A stretch of 64,000 bases of DNA from Verrucomicrobiota bacterium (lineage in GTDB: Bacteria > Verrucomicrobiota > Verrucomicrobiia > Chthoniobacterales > Terrimicrobiaceae). Below the pieces are notes generated by a model. It saw only the letters and a list, made by a program, of their open reading frames with translations. It made no database searches and had not been told where the DNA came from. Positions within the stretch are counted from its first letter, which is position 1. The number at the start of each line of letters is the position of its first letter. The stretch is taken from NCBI GenBank assembly GCA_017305195.1, contig JAFKMU010000054.1, positions 1-64,000 on the forward strand. Direction: 5' to 3'. Shown piece by piece: positions 45,038 through 53,709 of this stretch. The position numbers were made by a program, and so were the translations under genes.

Positions 45038-46573
45038 ATGTCTCAGCAACCTCTCACTGGACACGAACGTCCCGGCGACGCCTGTACCATCGTTATCTTC
45101 GGCGCCTCTGGCGATCTCACGAAGCGCAAGCTCCTACCCGCCCTCTACAACCTGAAGGCGCTCAAGCTTCTCCCCGATAACTTCGCAGTCATCGGCGTGG
45201 CTGTGACGGACGGCAACGACGAGCTGTATCGCCAGAAGATCACCTCGGACATTAAAGAGTTCGCCACCCGTCCGGTAGAGGACGCGTGCTGGAGCGACTT
45301 CGCCGCCCGCTCGTACTACGTGCAGGGAGATTTCAATTCGCAGGGCACATTCGAGCACCTTTCTGCCAAGATCGCGGACGCCCAGAAAACCTGGAACCTG
45401 CCGGGGAACGTCCTGTTTTACCTCGCGGTCTCCCCGACATTCTTCGGCAAGGTCGTCGAGCAGCTTCATGGCGTCGGCCTCACCACGGAGGCTCCGAATG
45501 CCTGGCGCCGCGTCATCATCGAAAAGCCCTTCGGCCACGATCTCGCCAGCGCCCGCGCGTTGAATGAGGATCTCTCCAAGAACATCAACGAGAGCCAGAT
45601 TTACCGCATCGACCACTACCTCGGCAAAGAGACGGTGCAAAACATCATGGTGTTCCGATTCGGAAACTCGGTCTTCGAGCCGATCTGGAACCGGCGCTAC
45701 ATCGAGTACGTCCAGATCACCGTGGCCGAACAGCTCGGCGTGGAGATGCGAGGCGGGTATTACGATCACTCCGGCGTCGTGCGCGACATGGTGCAAAACC
45801 ATATCCTTTCCGTTCTCTCGCTCATCGCCATGGAGCCGCCAAGTTCCATCTCCGGCGACAGCGTACGCAACGAAAAGGTGAAGGTTCTCGAGGCCATCCG
45901 CCCGATGGAACCCGAGGAGGTCCTGGCCAATACCGTGCGCGGCCAATACGGCGCAGGCATCATCGACGGCAAGAACGTCCCGGCGTACCGGACTGAGCCC
46001 GATGTCGACCCAAACTCCAATACCGAGACCTTTGTCGCCATGAAGCTCGAGGTCGACAACTGGCGCTGGGCCGAGGTTCCCTTTTACATCCGCTCGGGCA
46101 AGCGCCTCGCCGCTCATACGACGCAGATCGTCATCGGGTTCCGCCGCGCTCCGCTCATGCTTTTCGGCCAGGAGGTGCAGAACAACATCACCCCGAATCG
46201 CCTGGTCATCCACGTGCAGCCCGACGAAGGCATCACGCTCGACATCCACGCCAAGCGCCCGGGGCCGAATATCAACATCACCAATGTGCCGCTGGATTTC
46301 ACCTACGCGGACTTTGGCGAACACACCGCCGCCACCGGCTACGAGACGCTGCTCTATGATTGCATGGTCGGCGATCCGACGCTCTTCCACCGCTACGACA
46401 GCGTGGACGCTTCCTGGCGCATCGTGAACCCGATCCTCGACGTGTGGCATGCCTTGCCCGCCCGCGATTTCCCCAACTACGAGGCAGGCTCATGGGGGCC
46501 GGAGGCCGCTGACCATCTGATCCAGAAAACGGGTCATGCTTGGCACCACTACCAGATTCAGCATAAGATTTAG
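45038..46573 (+). CDS. zwf: glucose-6-phosphate 1-dehydrogenase
   Basis: 511 residues. CTIVIFGASGDLTKRKLLPA is the NADP-binding N-terminus; RRVIIEKPFGHDLASARALN and IYRIDHYLGKETVQNIMVFR form the substrate site with the catalytic His. IRSGKRLAAHTTQIVIGFR and C-terminal WHHYQIQ-type ending complete the family. Oxidises glucose 6-phosphate to 6-phosphogluconolactone. The ATG at 45038 fits the family start; a longer frame from 44972 overlaps opgG. glk lies 27 bp downstream, so zwf-glk form a pair supplying the pentose phosphate route with gnd at 28.4 kb. Confidence 0.97.
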   Translation: MSQQPLTGHERPGDACTIVIFGASGDLTKRKLLPALYNLKALKLLPDNFAVIGVAVTDGNDELYRQKITSDIKEFATRPVEDACWSDFAARSYYVQGDFNSQGTFEHLSAKIADAQKTWNLPGNVLFYLAVSPTFFGKVVEQLHGVGLTTEAPNAWRRVIIEKPFGHDLASARALNEDLSKNINESQIYRIDHYLGKETVQNIMVFRFGNSVFEPIWNRRYIEYVQITVAEQLGVEMRGGYYDHSGVVRDMVQNHILSVLSLIAMEPPSSISGDSVRNEKVKVLEAIRPMEPEEVLANTVRGQYGAGIIDGKNVPAYRTEPDVDPNSNTETFVAMKLEVDNWRWAEVPFYIRSGKRLAAHTTQIVIGFRRAPLMLFGQEVQNNITPNRLVIHVQPDEGITLDIHAKRPGPNINITNVPLDFTYADFGEHTAATGYETLLYDCMVGDPTLFHRYDSVDASWRIVNPILDVWHALPARDFPNYEAGSWGPEAADHLIQKTGHAWHHYQIQHKI

Positions 46574-46600
46574 CTCTGTCTTTCAGCCTCCCGTCTCTCC

Positions 46601-47611
46601 ATGCCCGATCGTAATTATGTCATCCTCGCCGGCGATGTCGGCGGAACGAAATCCAATCTCGCCATCTTCAAGACCGTCGGCGGCTCGCTCAGCCTGGAGC
46701 GGAACGAGCGCTTCCCCAGCGCCTCCTACCCGGGTCTGAATGCGATCATCCGAGAGTTTCTCACCAAGGAGAAACGCCCGGTCCTCGCCGCCTGCTTCGG
46801 CGTCCCCGGTCCGGTCAAACACGGTCGGGCCAAGCCCACGAATCTCTCGTGGGGTGTGGATGCGGCGGATATTTCGAAGGAATTCGAGATTCCCTACGTG
46901 AGCATCCTCAATGATCTCGCAGCCAATGCCTATGGCATCTCGGAGCTGAATCCCGATGATTTCGCGGTCATCCAGGAGGGTGCTCCTGATGCTGAGGGCA
47001 ACCGCTGCATCGTTTCACCCGGCACCGGCCTCGGCGAGGCGGGATTATTCTGGGATGGCAAGTGCTATGGCGTATGGGCTTGCGAAGGTGGACATACGGA
47101 TTTCGGTCCCCGCAACGATCTCGAGGTCGCCCTGCTGGAGCATCTCATCAAGCAGTACGGCCATGTGAGCTACGAGCGCATCGCCTCGGGCATGGGCATC
47201 GAGAATATCTACAAATTCCTCCGCGACACGGGCCGCGGCAAGGAACTCCCTGCCGTCGTCCACGAGATGAAGACCAAGGACCCCAACATGGTCATCTCCA
47301 AATATGCCGACTCCGGCGAATGCTCGATGTGCGTACAGACCATCGAGATCTTCCTCGGCTGCCTCGGTGCGGAGGCTGGCAACATGGCGCTGAAAGCCAT
47401 GGCTACCGGCGGCGTCTACCTCGGCGGCGGCATTCCGGCCAAGATGCTCTCGCACATCAAGAGCGTGGCATTCACCCATGCCTTCAATGACAAGGGTCGT
47501 CTATCGGGCTTGATGCAAAGCATGCCGATCAAGGTCATCCTGAATGACAGCGCCGCCTTGATGGGTGCAGCCCGTTACGCGCTCGACGGGGCAAAGTCCG
47601 CTAGCGCCTGA
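46601..47611 (+). CDS. glk: glucokinase
   Basis: 336 residues. N-terminal phosphate loop LAGDVGGTKSNLAIFK (GGTK at 14-17), ACFGVPGPVKHGRAKPTNLS, the catalytic-Asp region ILNDLAANAYG, GTGLGEAGLFWDGKCYGV and EGGHTDFGPRNDLEVALLE, and GGVYLGGGIPAKML for adenine. This is the E. coli Glk-type group. Phosphorylates glucose with ATP. The 3' end overlaps the end of the converging histidine kinase gene by 11 bp. Confidence 0.96.
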   Translation: MPDRNYVILAGDVGGTKSNLAIFKTVGGSLSLERNERFPSASYPGLNAIIREFLTKEKRPVLAACFGVPGPVKHGRAKPTNLSWGVDAADISKEFEIPYVSILNDLAANAYGISELNPDDFAVIQEGAPDAEGNRCIVSPGTGLGEAGLFWDGKCYGVWACEGGHTDFGPRNDLEVALLEHLIKQYGHVSYERIASGMGIENIYKFLRDTGRGKELPAVVHEMKTKDPNMVISKYADSGECSMCVQTIEIFLGCLGAEAGNMALKAMATGGVYLGGGIPAKMLSHIKSVAFTHAFNDKGRLSGLMQSMPIKVILNDSAALMGAARYALDGAKSASA

Positions 47612-50024
47612 GGGCCTGTTTCAGGACCTTCGCCAGATCATCCCGCTTCACCGGCTTGCTCAGGTACGCCTGCATCCCGGCATTGAAGCTCCGCTCCCGA
47701 TACTCAGGCATGGCATGCGCCGTCAGGGCGACGATGTACGGCCCCTCAGCTCCGTAGATCTGCCTGATCTGCTGGGCGGCCTCATACCCGTCCATGCCGG
47801 GCATTTCCAGGTCCATGAAGATGACATCATAATGGACTCGGCTCGCCATGCTGACGCCCAGGAAACCATTCTCCGCTTCATCCGCATCGTAGCCCAGCTT
47901 TTTGAGGAACAGCCGGACCAGTCTGCGATTGGTTGAGTTGTCTTCAACAATAAGGATGCGCCGGAGGAGACCGGAGAGATTCAGGCTCATCCGCTTGCGC
48001 TCTTCTTCGGTCAACGGCTCCTCCTGATCCGGGATTTGCAGAGGCAGGGTGATCGAGAATGTGGTCCCCTGGCCCACCACGCTCTGCACCTCGATGTCGC
48101 CCTTGAGCAAATTCACCAGCCGACGAACGATCGCCAGCCCGAGCCCCGTGCCTCCCCGCCGCCGCCGGGTGCTGCTATCCGCCTGATAGAACGGATCAAA
48201 CAAGCCCGTGTGCTGGTCAAGATCGATGCCGATGCCGGTATCCCGCACCTGCAGCAGCACCGGCACCACGTTGTTGACCATCGGGCCGCCCACCGACAGG
48301 TCGACGACGATCTCGCCCGCCTCGGTAAACTTGACCGCATTGCTCAGCAGATTGTGAACGATCTGACTGAGCCTCACGGCATCGGAGAGAACGAATTGCG
48401 GAATATAGGGGGAGAAATTCGCATGAATCTTCAGCCCTTTTGCCGCCGCCTGGGCGCGGAAGATATCAATGGACGACCGCAAGACCTTGGTGATGTCGAT
48501 CGGCATGATCTGGAGGTCCAGTTTCCCCGACTCGATCTTTGAGTAGTCCAGCACATCGTTGAGCACCACCAGCAGGGCGCTGCTGCTATCCTGGATGGTT
48601 TGGAGATAATCGCTCTGCTCCGGCGTGAGCGGAGTGGCGGCAAGCAGATCGGAGAACCCCAGCACGGCGTTGAGCGGTGTCCGGATCTCATGGCTCATCA
48701 TAGCCAGGAAGTCGCCCTTGGCCTGGCTGGCGCGTTCCGCCGATTCCTTGGCCTCGATGAGCTGCTGCTCCATGCGCTTCTGCTCGGAGGCTTCCACGAT
48801 GGCTCCCACCGCCCGGACCACCCGGCCATCCACCGCCCAGATCGGCTTGCCGCTCAGGCGCACCCAGGAAAACAAACCGTCCCCCCGCAAATGCCGAAAC
48901 TCGATCTGCCCACGAAACTCCCCTCCCCGGATGCGCGTAAACCATGGCGAGACGCTTTCGACATCCTCCGGATGGACGCACTGCAGCAGAGTATCCAGCC
49001 CGATGGCCTCCTCCGCCTGCTCAAATCCAAACAAGGCATTCCACTCCGGGCTCAAGTACAGATCGCCTGTGACGATATCGTACTCCCAGACGCAGGCCTG
49101 CATCGCGTCGAGAGCATTGCGCAACCGTTCCTTGCCACGGGTCAGCGCCTCCTGGGTCCGCTTCTGCTCGGTGATGTCGGTCAAGAAACCATGCCAGATG
49201 GTCGATCCATCACCTTGCGCAGTCGGCGAGCTTTTGGAGGAAACCCAGCGCAACTCTCCTGAGGCGGTTATAATACGGTACTCCTGCCGGCAGGTCGACA
49301 GGCGATCCCGGCTCGTCTCGACCGACTGCAAAAAGAGCGAAACATCCTCGGGAAAAATCCGGTCGAACAAACTCACATCCCCGCTCAGGATATCGACAGC
49401 GGAATCTCCCGTAATAGCGTGAATGCCGGTGCTGATATACGGGAACGAAGGATTCCCGCTGCGATCCACGCGAAACTGAAACACCGCCCCGGGCAGTTCG
49501 CTGTTCACGTTCTCAAGAAAGTCGACAGCTCCCCGCAGTTCCGCCTCCGTTTGCTCGCGATCGGTGATATCCTCGGAAACCGCCAGCAGCGCCACCGAAA
49601 CGCCTTCTTCATCGTAGATCGGCGTCTTGGTCGTTCGCAGCAGCCGGAATCCTTTTGTCCGGCTGTAGATCAGCTCGGCAGGAATCACCTGGGACGCGCC
49701 GCTGCTGGCGACCTCGCGGTCTTTGATAATAAACGCCTCGGCTTGTTCGCTAGGGAAAAAATCAGCGTCGGTGCGCCCGATCGCCTCGTCGACGGGGATG
49801 CCGAGAAGAGCCTCCGCCATTTTGTTCCAGATCAAAAACTCTCCAAAGTTTTCCGGACGCAGGCTTTTGACGACAATCTGCACCGGGATCGCGTCAAAGA
49901 TATCCTTCAGTACAGAGGGCGTGCTAAGAAAGCGTTCAACGCTCGCAGGCAAAGACTTGAGCAGTTTTTCGCTAATCATCTGGGTAAACCCTCTGGAGGC
50001 TACCATATGGATGTCATCTGGCAA
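47601..50024 (-). CDS. soluble hybrid sensor histidine kinase with three PAS domains
   Basis: 807 residues with no membrane helix, so a cytoplasmic sensor. PAS-like domains at about 40-155 (DIFDAIPVQIVVKSLRPENF), 165-290 and 300-415 (ENGYE-like HPEDVESVSPWFTRIRGG). HisKA with His445 in MMSHEIRTPLNAVLGFSDL, HATPase with N box HNLLSNAVKFTEAG, G boxes DTGIGID and GGTGLGLAIVRRL, then a receiver domain with Asp738 in DVIFMDLEMPGMDG and Lys in YLSKPVKRDDL. The receiver is attached to the kinase, so a separate phosphotransfer protein or self-regulation is expected. The input signal is unknown. Confidence 0.94.
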   Translation of the reverse strand: MPDDIHMVASRGFTQMISEKLLKSLPASVERFLSTPSVLKDIFDAIPVQIVVKSLRPENFGEFLIWNKMAEALLGIPVDEAIGRTDADFFPSEQAEAFIIKDREVASSGASQVIPAELIYSRTKGFRLLRTTKTPIYDEEGVSVALLAVSEDITDREQTEAELRGAVDFLENVNSELPGAVFQFRVDRSGNPSFPYISTGIHAITGDSAVDILSGDVSLFDRIFPEDVSLFLQSVETSRDRLSTCRQEYRIITASGELRWVSSKSSPTAQGDGSTIWHGFLTDITEQKRTQEALTRGKERLRNALDAMQACVWEYDIVTGDLYLSPEWNALFGFEQAEEAIGLDTLLQCVHPEDVESVSPWFTRIRGGEFRGQIEFRHLRGDGLFSWVRLSGKPIWAVDGRVVRAVGAIVEASEQKRMEQQLIEAKESAERASQAKGDFLAMMSHEIRTPLNAVLGFSDLLAATPLTPEQSDYLQTIQDSSSALLVVLNDVLDYSKIESGKLDLQIMPIDITKVLRSSIDIFRAQAAAKGLKIHANFSPYIPQFVLSDAVRLSQIVHNLLSNAVKFTEAGEIVVDLSVGGPMVNNVVPVLLQVRDTGIGIDLDQHTGLFDPFYQADSSTRRRRGGTGLGLAIVRRLVNLLKGDIEVQSVVGQGTTFSITLPLQIPDQEEPLTEEERKRMSLNLSGLLRRILIVEDNSTNRRLVRLFLKKLGYDADEAENGFLGVSMASRVHYDVIFMDLEMPGMDGYEAAQQIRQIYGAEGPYIVALTAHAMPEYRERSFNAGMQAYLSKPVKRDDLAKVLKQALRR

Positions 50025-50051
50025 TGACCGGATGCCCCACTTCCAGATAAC

Positions 50052-52211
50052 TTACTGAATCAAACGTTCCAACGAGGAATCCGGGGGAGCGCCGAGCGAC
50101 GTGGCCTTATTGTAGTGCATTTTAGCCAGGTCGAGGGATGGCGGCTGCAAGGTGGCATAAAGCACCGCCAGATTGAAATGAGCGTCCGGATATTCCGGCT
50201 TAAGCTCGATGGCGCGCCGCAGTTCCTTTTCCGCATCGACATGATCGTCCTTTTGGCCCAGGCAAACGCCAAGATAGTTATGAGCCACCGCATCCGTATC
50301 GTTAATGCTAAGCGCCTTTTTTAAGTTGGTGATGGCATCGTCAAACTTGCCCTGGCGGCTGTAAGCGATGCCGAGATTTGTGTACGCAAAGGCGTCGCCC
50401 GGATTAATCTCAATGGCTTTCTTAAGGGCCACCTCAGCCGCCGAGAGCTTGCCCGCCTCGATCTGCACGGCCCCGAGGTTGGACAGAGCGAAGTAATTGT
50501 CCGGCGTTTCGTCGACGATTGCCTGATAGACCTTTTCCGCCTCAAGGTAATTCTTGGCGTCAAAGTATTGCTTTGCCGTCTTGACCTGCTCGCGGGCGGC
50601 GTCCGGCAAAGACTCCGGTCCCTGAGAGGTGGCGGCCACATTCCTGGTGTCGTCTTTGGAGACAGCCAGGGTCACATCCATGGTCTGCGCGCTGGGTTCG
50701 GAGAGAAGCGCCACGGGTTCCTTGAAAACGGATTTCTCCTCCGGCGTGAGGTGGAGGACGGGAGCTCCGAGGACTCCCAACTGCTCCACGAGCGTGCCAG
50801 ACTCTATCTTGAGGTTCGCAATCTCCTGCTCGAGTTTCTTTTTGGCTTCGTCGCGCGACGGCTGTTCCTTGATCTGGCGAAGGATGATACCGCGCAGAAT
50901 GTCGTTTTCGGCGAGCAGCGTCTGCTGATCCCGGTTCGGAGCGCCGTTGATTCGGAGCTTCGCGAGGTCACCGGAGGTCTCGTCCAGTTGCTTCTGCAGG
51001 TCAGTCACCTGATCCTGGCTCTTCGTCATCTGGGTCTGGGCCTCCAGCAGCTTGTCATTGACGCTGTTCAGCTCGCTCTGCAAGGCAAGCACCGTCTTGT
51101 CGCGTTCCGCGCCCGCGCCGGAAAGCTCCTGAAGCTTTTTGTCGGACTCCGCCAGCTTCGCCTCGAGATCGGCCTTCTCGGCTTTCACCTTTTCGAGAGC
51201 CTTCTTCCCGGCCGCTCCGCCATCGAGTTCCGCGATACGGGTCTTCAGAGCCTTGTTTTCATCGGCAACCTTTTCGAGCTCCGCAGCATTGTCCTTGATC
51301 TTCTTGAGCTTGGCCACGGCGGTGTCCCGGGCGTCGGCCAGGGTGACACGCTCTTTCAAGAGCCCTTCCCGGATGGAGTCGCTGGTGGCGATGTATTTGG
51401 CCGCGAGATCGAGCTTGCCGAGCAGGCGGGTATTCTCCTCGGCCAGCACCTCGTTGTCCGCCTGAAGCTCCACCACCTTCTGCGCATACTGGGCGATGCG
51501 GGCTTCGTAATTCTTCTTCATCAGCCCATCCGAGGACTGATCACGGGAGGCATCCTCCAGCGCGCTATTGGCCTGGGCTAGTTGGGATTTCAGGTCGACC
51601 TCGGTCACTTTACGCCGGTCGATCTCGATCATGGCGCTTTGAAGTTCCGCTCCTTTTTTTTGCAGGCGTTCTGTGAGAGAATCATTCTCCTCCTGGAGCT
51701 GGGCGAGCTGACGGCGAAGTTTTCTGACCTCGGAAAGACCAGAGCCGCTGGTGCTTCCACTATCGTACCGGGTCGCGCCCGTCGCCGGGGTCTGGGGCTG
51801 CCGGGTTGGCTGGCGGCTGGGAGGCGTAATGACCGTGAGCGGCTGTGCCGAAATCTCCGGCACTGATCGATCAGTCGACGGCAGCGGTCCCTCGATGCCT
51901 TCAGATGCAGCCAGAGCCGAGCCGACCTGGGCTTCCAGCCGGGTGATGCTCTCACGCGTTTTCTTGAGGCGAAACTCCAGCACCAGCGGCTGCCAGTCGG
52001 GAGAATCGGTCGCAATTTTCTGAAGGAGCTTGGCTGCGTTGCGGTACCGCTCCAGCGCATCGGCCGGCTTGTCCTCGCTCTCGAGCTTGGAAGCCACCGT
52101 CACCTCCTGATAGGCGCGCAAAAACATGTCCGACGCGTCTTCGGCAAACGCGGAGGCAAGCATCGCGAACGATGCAGTAACGATGAGGGCAAAATGTCCT
52201 GCGCGGAGCAT
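50052..52211 (-). CDS. exported coiled-coil / TPR protein
   Basis: 719 residues. Signal peptide MLRAGHFALIVTASFAMLASAFA with cleavage before EDAS. Residues about 150-470 are a long coiled coil (VRKLRRQLAQLQEENDSLTE, ADNEVLAEENTRLLGKLDLA). The last 170 residues are tetratricopeptide repeats (AKQYFDAKNYLEAEKVYQAI, ALSNLGAVQIEAGKLSAAEV, AFAYTNLGIAYSRQGKFDDA). Likely a periplasmic scaffold. Downstream of the TPR/AAA genes on the same strand but separated from them by a repeat element. Confidence 0.85.
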   Translation of the reverse strand: MLRAGHFALIVTASFAMLASAFAEDASDMFLRAYQEVTVASKLESEDKPADALERYRNAAKLLQKIATDSPDWQPLVLEFRLKKTRESITRLEAQVGSALAASEGIEGPLPSTDRSVPEISAQPLTVITPPSRQPTRQPQTPATGATRYDSGSTSGSGLSEVRKLRRQLAQLQEENDSLTERLQKKGAELQSAMIEIDRRKVTEVDLKSQLAQANSALEDASRDQSSDGLMKKNYEARIAQYAQKVVELQADNEVLAEENTRLLGKLDLAAKYIATSDSIREGLLKERVTLADARDTAVAKLKKIKDNAAELEKVADENKALKTRIAELDGGAAGKKALEKVKAEKADLEAKLAESDKKLQELSGAGAERDKTVLALQSELNSVNDKLLEAQTQMTKSQDQVTDLQKQLDETSGDLAKLRINGAPNRDQQTLLAENDILRGIILRQIKEQPSRDEAKKKLEQEIANLKIESGTLVEQLGVLGAPVLHLTPEEKSVFKEPVALLSEPSAQTMDVTLAVSKDDTRNVAATSQGPESLPDAAREQVKTAKQYFDAKNYLEAEKVYQAIVDETPDNYFALSNLGAVQIEAGKLSAAEVALKKAIEINPGDAFAYTNLGIAYSRQGKFDDAITNLKKALSINDTDAVAHNYLGVCLGQKDDHVDAEKELRRAIELKPEYPDAHFNLAVLYATLQPPSLDLAKMHYNKATSLGAPPDSSLERLIQ

Positions 52212-52288
52212 AGGCAGCTGGGGAGGTCAAGTATATCTGGTTATTCACAGGGTGCAAGGAGGAAGGTTTGCCTCCCAGCCCCTCCCTG

Positions 52289-52452
52289 AGAGCCTGTCTG
52301 AAAATTGCCGACCGACGGCTTGCGGCGGGAAAACGGCGTTCGGCTGCGTTCCGGCTCCCTCACGTATCGTTGCGGATACGCTCTGTCGCCGCGCCTTGCC
52401 GACCGCCATTTTTCCTTGCCATCCGCCCATCGTCCTTTTTCAGACAGGCTCT
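52289..52452. repeat. 164-bp MITE-like element with perfect 16-bp terminal inverted repeats
   Basis: AGAGCCTGTCTGAAAA at the left end and TTTTCAGACAGGCTCT at the right end are exact reverse complements. The interior is GC-rich and holds a small hairpin GTATC-GTTGCG-GATAC near 52365. No open frame of its own is convincing and no target-site duplication is obvious. It lies between two same-strand genes, just past the 3' end of the TPR-membrane gene. Confidence 0.8.
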
Positions 52453-52455
52453 TGC

Positions 52456-53709
52456 TCACCTCCGGTTGAGCGCCGGGATATTGCACAGCCAGGTCACCGC
52501 CATCGCGATGATGGCTGCGGCAAAAAGCAATTCCGGTCCGCTCCGGCCGGATGGCAGGCCGAAGTGGAAGGACAGGTAAGCCAGCCCCCCGCAAACCAAC
52601 GCGCCCAGAGCAGCCAGGGAAAAGACGACCTGCCCGGCCCGGGATTGGTTGGTGAAGATATAGGCCAGCGGAAAGGCGGCGGAGGTCAGGGCCGAGCCGA
52701 TGATCAGAGGATCGACGAATCCTCCGATCGACCCGAGGAAAAAGAGCGGAGCGCCGATGACGACCGCACTGCCAGCCAGACAGGCCTCCCATCGCTCCCC
52801 CCGGCTCAATGCGTGCCGGGCAAAGCGGTCGAGCATCAGTTGCAGATTCCCCACCGGGCGTGCGACATGGACCCAGAGGATCAGCAGAAAGTAGAGCCCG
52901 ATGACGAACGTGGCGATGGCTGGTGGCAGGAATGCCCTCGCCAGCCTGACCCCGACCAGCAGCCCGATAATGATCAGCCACTGGTTCGCGGTGGTCAGCC
53001 GCTGCATGAAAAAACAATACTGGAGATACATGCGGTAAACGATGGAGCGGGACTTGAAGGCTTCCTTCAGCCCGTACTTAGCCTGCTCATTCTCGGGTTC
53101 GAGCCGCAGGGCCTCGAGAAAATGCTCCTCCGCCTTTTTGACCTGCCCCTGGTGCAGAGCGGTCCACCCGGCGGAAACATGCGTATCCGGATTCTCGGGA
53201 TCCTGCTGGAGCGAGTAGGCCACCCGGTCGGCGCTTTCCTCCAGCCGATTTTGCATCCGCAGCGCCGTGGTCAGGATATTGGAGGCGTTGGAGTTCTCCG
53301 GATTCAGCTCGAGGGCCTTGCGCGCGGCGGTCTCGGCCTCGAACCAGCGTTTCTTCGCCAGATGGATCGAGGCGAGCGCGACAAAGGCAAAATCGGAATC
53401 CGGGCCGAGTCGCACGGCTTCGTTGGCCGACTCCATGGCCTCGTCGCTTTTGCCCATCTGGAGGAGGCACAGCGCCCGGAGGGCATGAAATCCATCCACC
53501 TCCGGCGCAAGCCCCAGGGCGCGCTCGATGGTTTCCCGGGCTTCCGCCGGTTTGCCCTGGTTGAGTTCACAGAGAGCCAGATAGTAAAGCGTCGCCGGGT
53601 TGTTGGGATCGGACGAGAGGGCCTCGCGCAGATACTTCTCCGCGTCGCGGTAACGGCCTTGCTGGATGAGAATCAGCCCACGTTGAGCAGTCGAGGAGTC
53701 AGGAGTCAT
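52456..53709 (-). CDS. TPR protein with C-terminal multi-helix membrane domain
   Basis: 417 residues. Residues 1 to about 205 are six TPRs (GLILIQQGRYRDAEKYLREA, LYYLALCELNQGKPAEARET, AEEHFLEALRLEPENEQAKY). About 235-410 contain some six hydrophobic segments (LIIIGLLVGVRLARAFLPPA, FVIGLYFLLILWVHVA, LLFAAAIIAMAVTWLCNIP), so the TPRs face the cytoplasm. The start overlaps the stop of the TPR-AAA gene (ATGA), implying a functional pair. No catalytic motif; a membrane docking partner for the AAA protein is a reasonable inference. Confidence 0.87.
   Translation of the reverse strand: MTPDSSTAQRGLILIQQGRYRDAEKYLREALSSDPNNPATLYYLALCELNQGKPAEARETIERALGLAPEVDGFHALRALCLLQMGKSDEAMESANEAVRLGPDSDFAFVALASIHLAKKRWFEAETAARKALELNPENSNASNILTTALRMQNRLEESADRVAYSLQQDPENPDTHVSAGWTALHQGQVKKAEEHFLEALRLEPENEQAKYGLKEAFKSRSIVYRMYLQYCFFMQRLTTANQWLIIIGLLVGVRLARAFLPPAIATFVIGLYFLLILWVHVARPVGNLQLMLDRFARHALSRGERWEACLAGSAVVIGAPLFFLGSIGGFVDPLIIGSALTSAAFPLAYIFTNQSRAGQVVFSLAALGALVCGGLAYLSFHFGLPSGRSGPELLFAAAIIAMAVTWLCNIPALNRR

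Noticed and set aside
43216..46450. Long minus-strand frames opposite opgG and zwf
   Set aside because: Antisense shadows over two enzymes with full motif sets.
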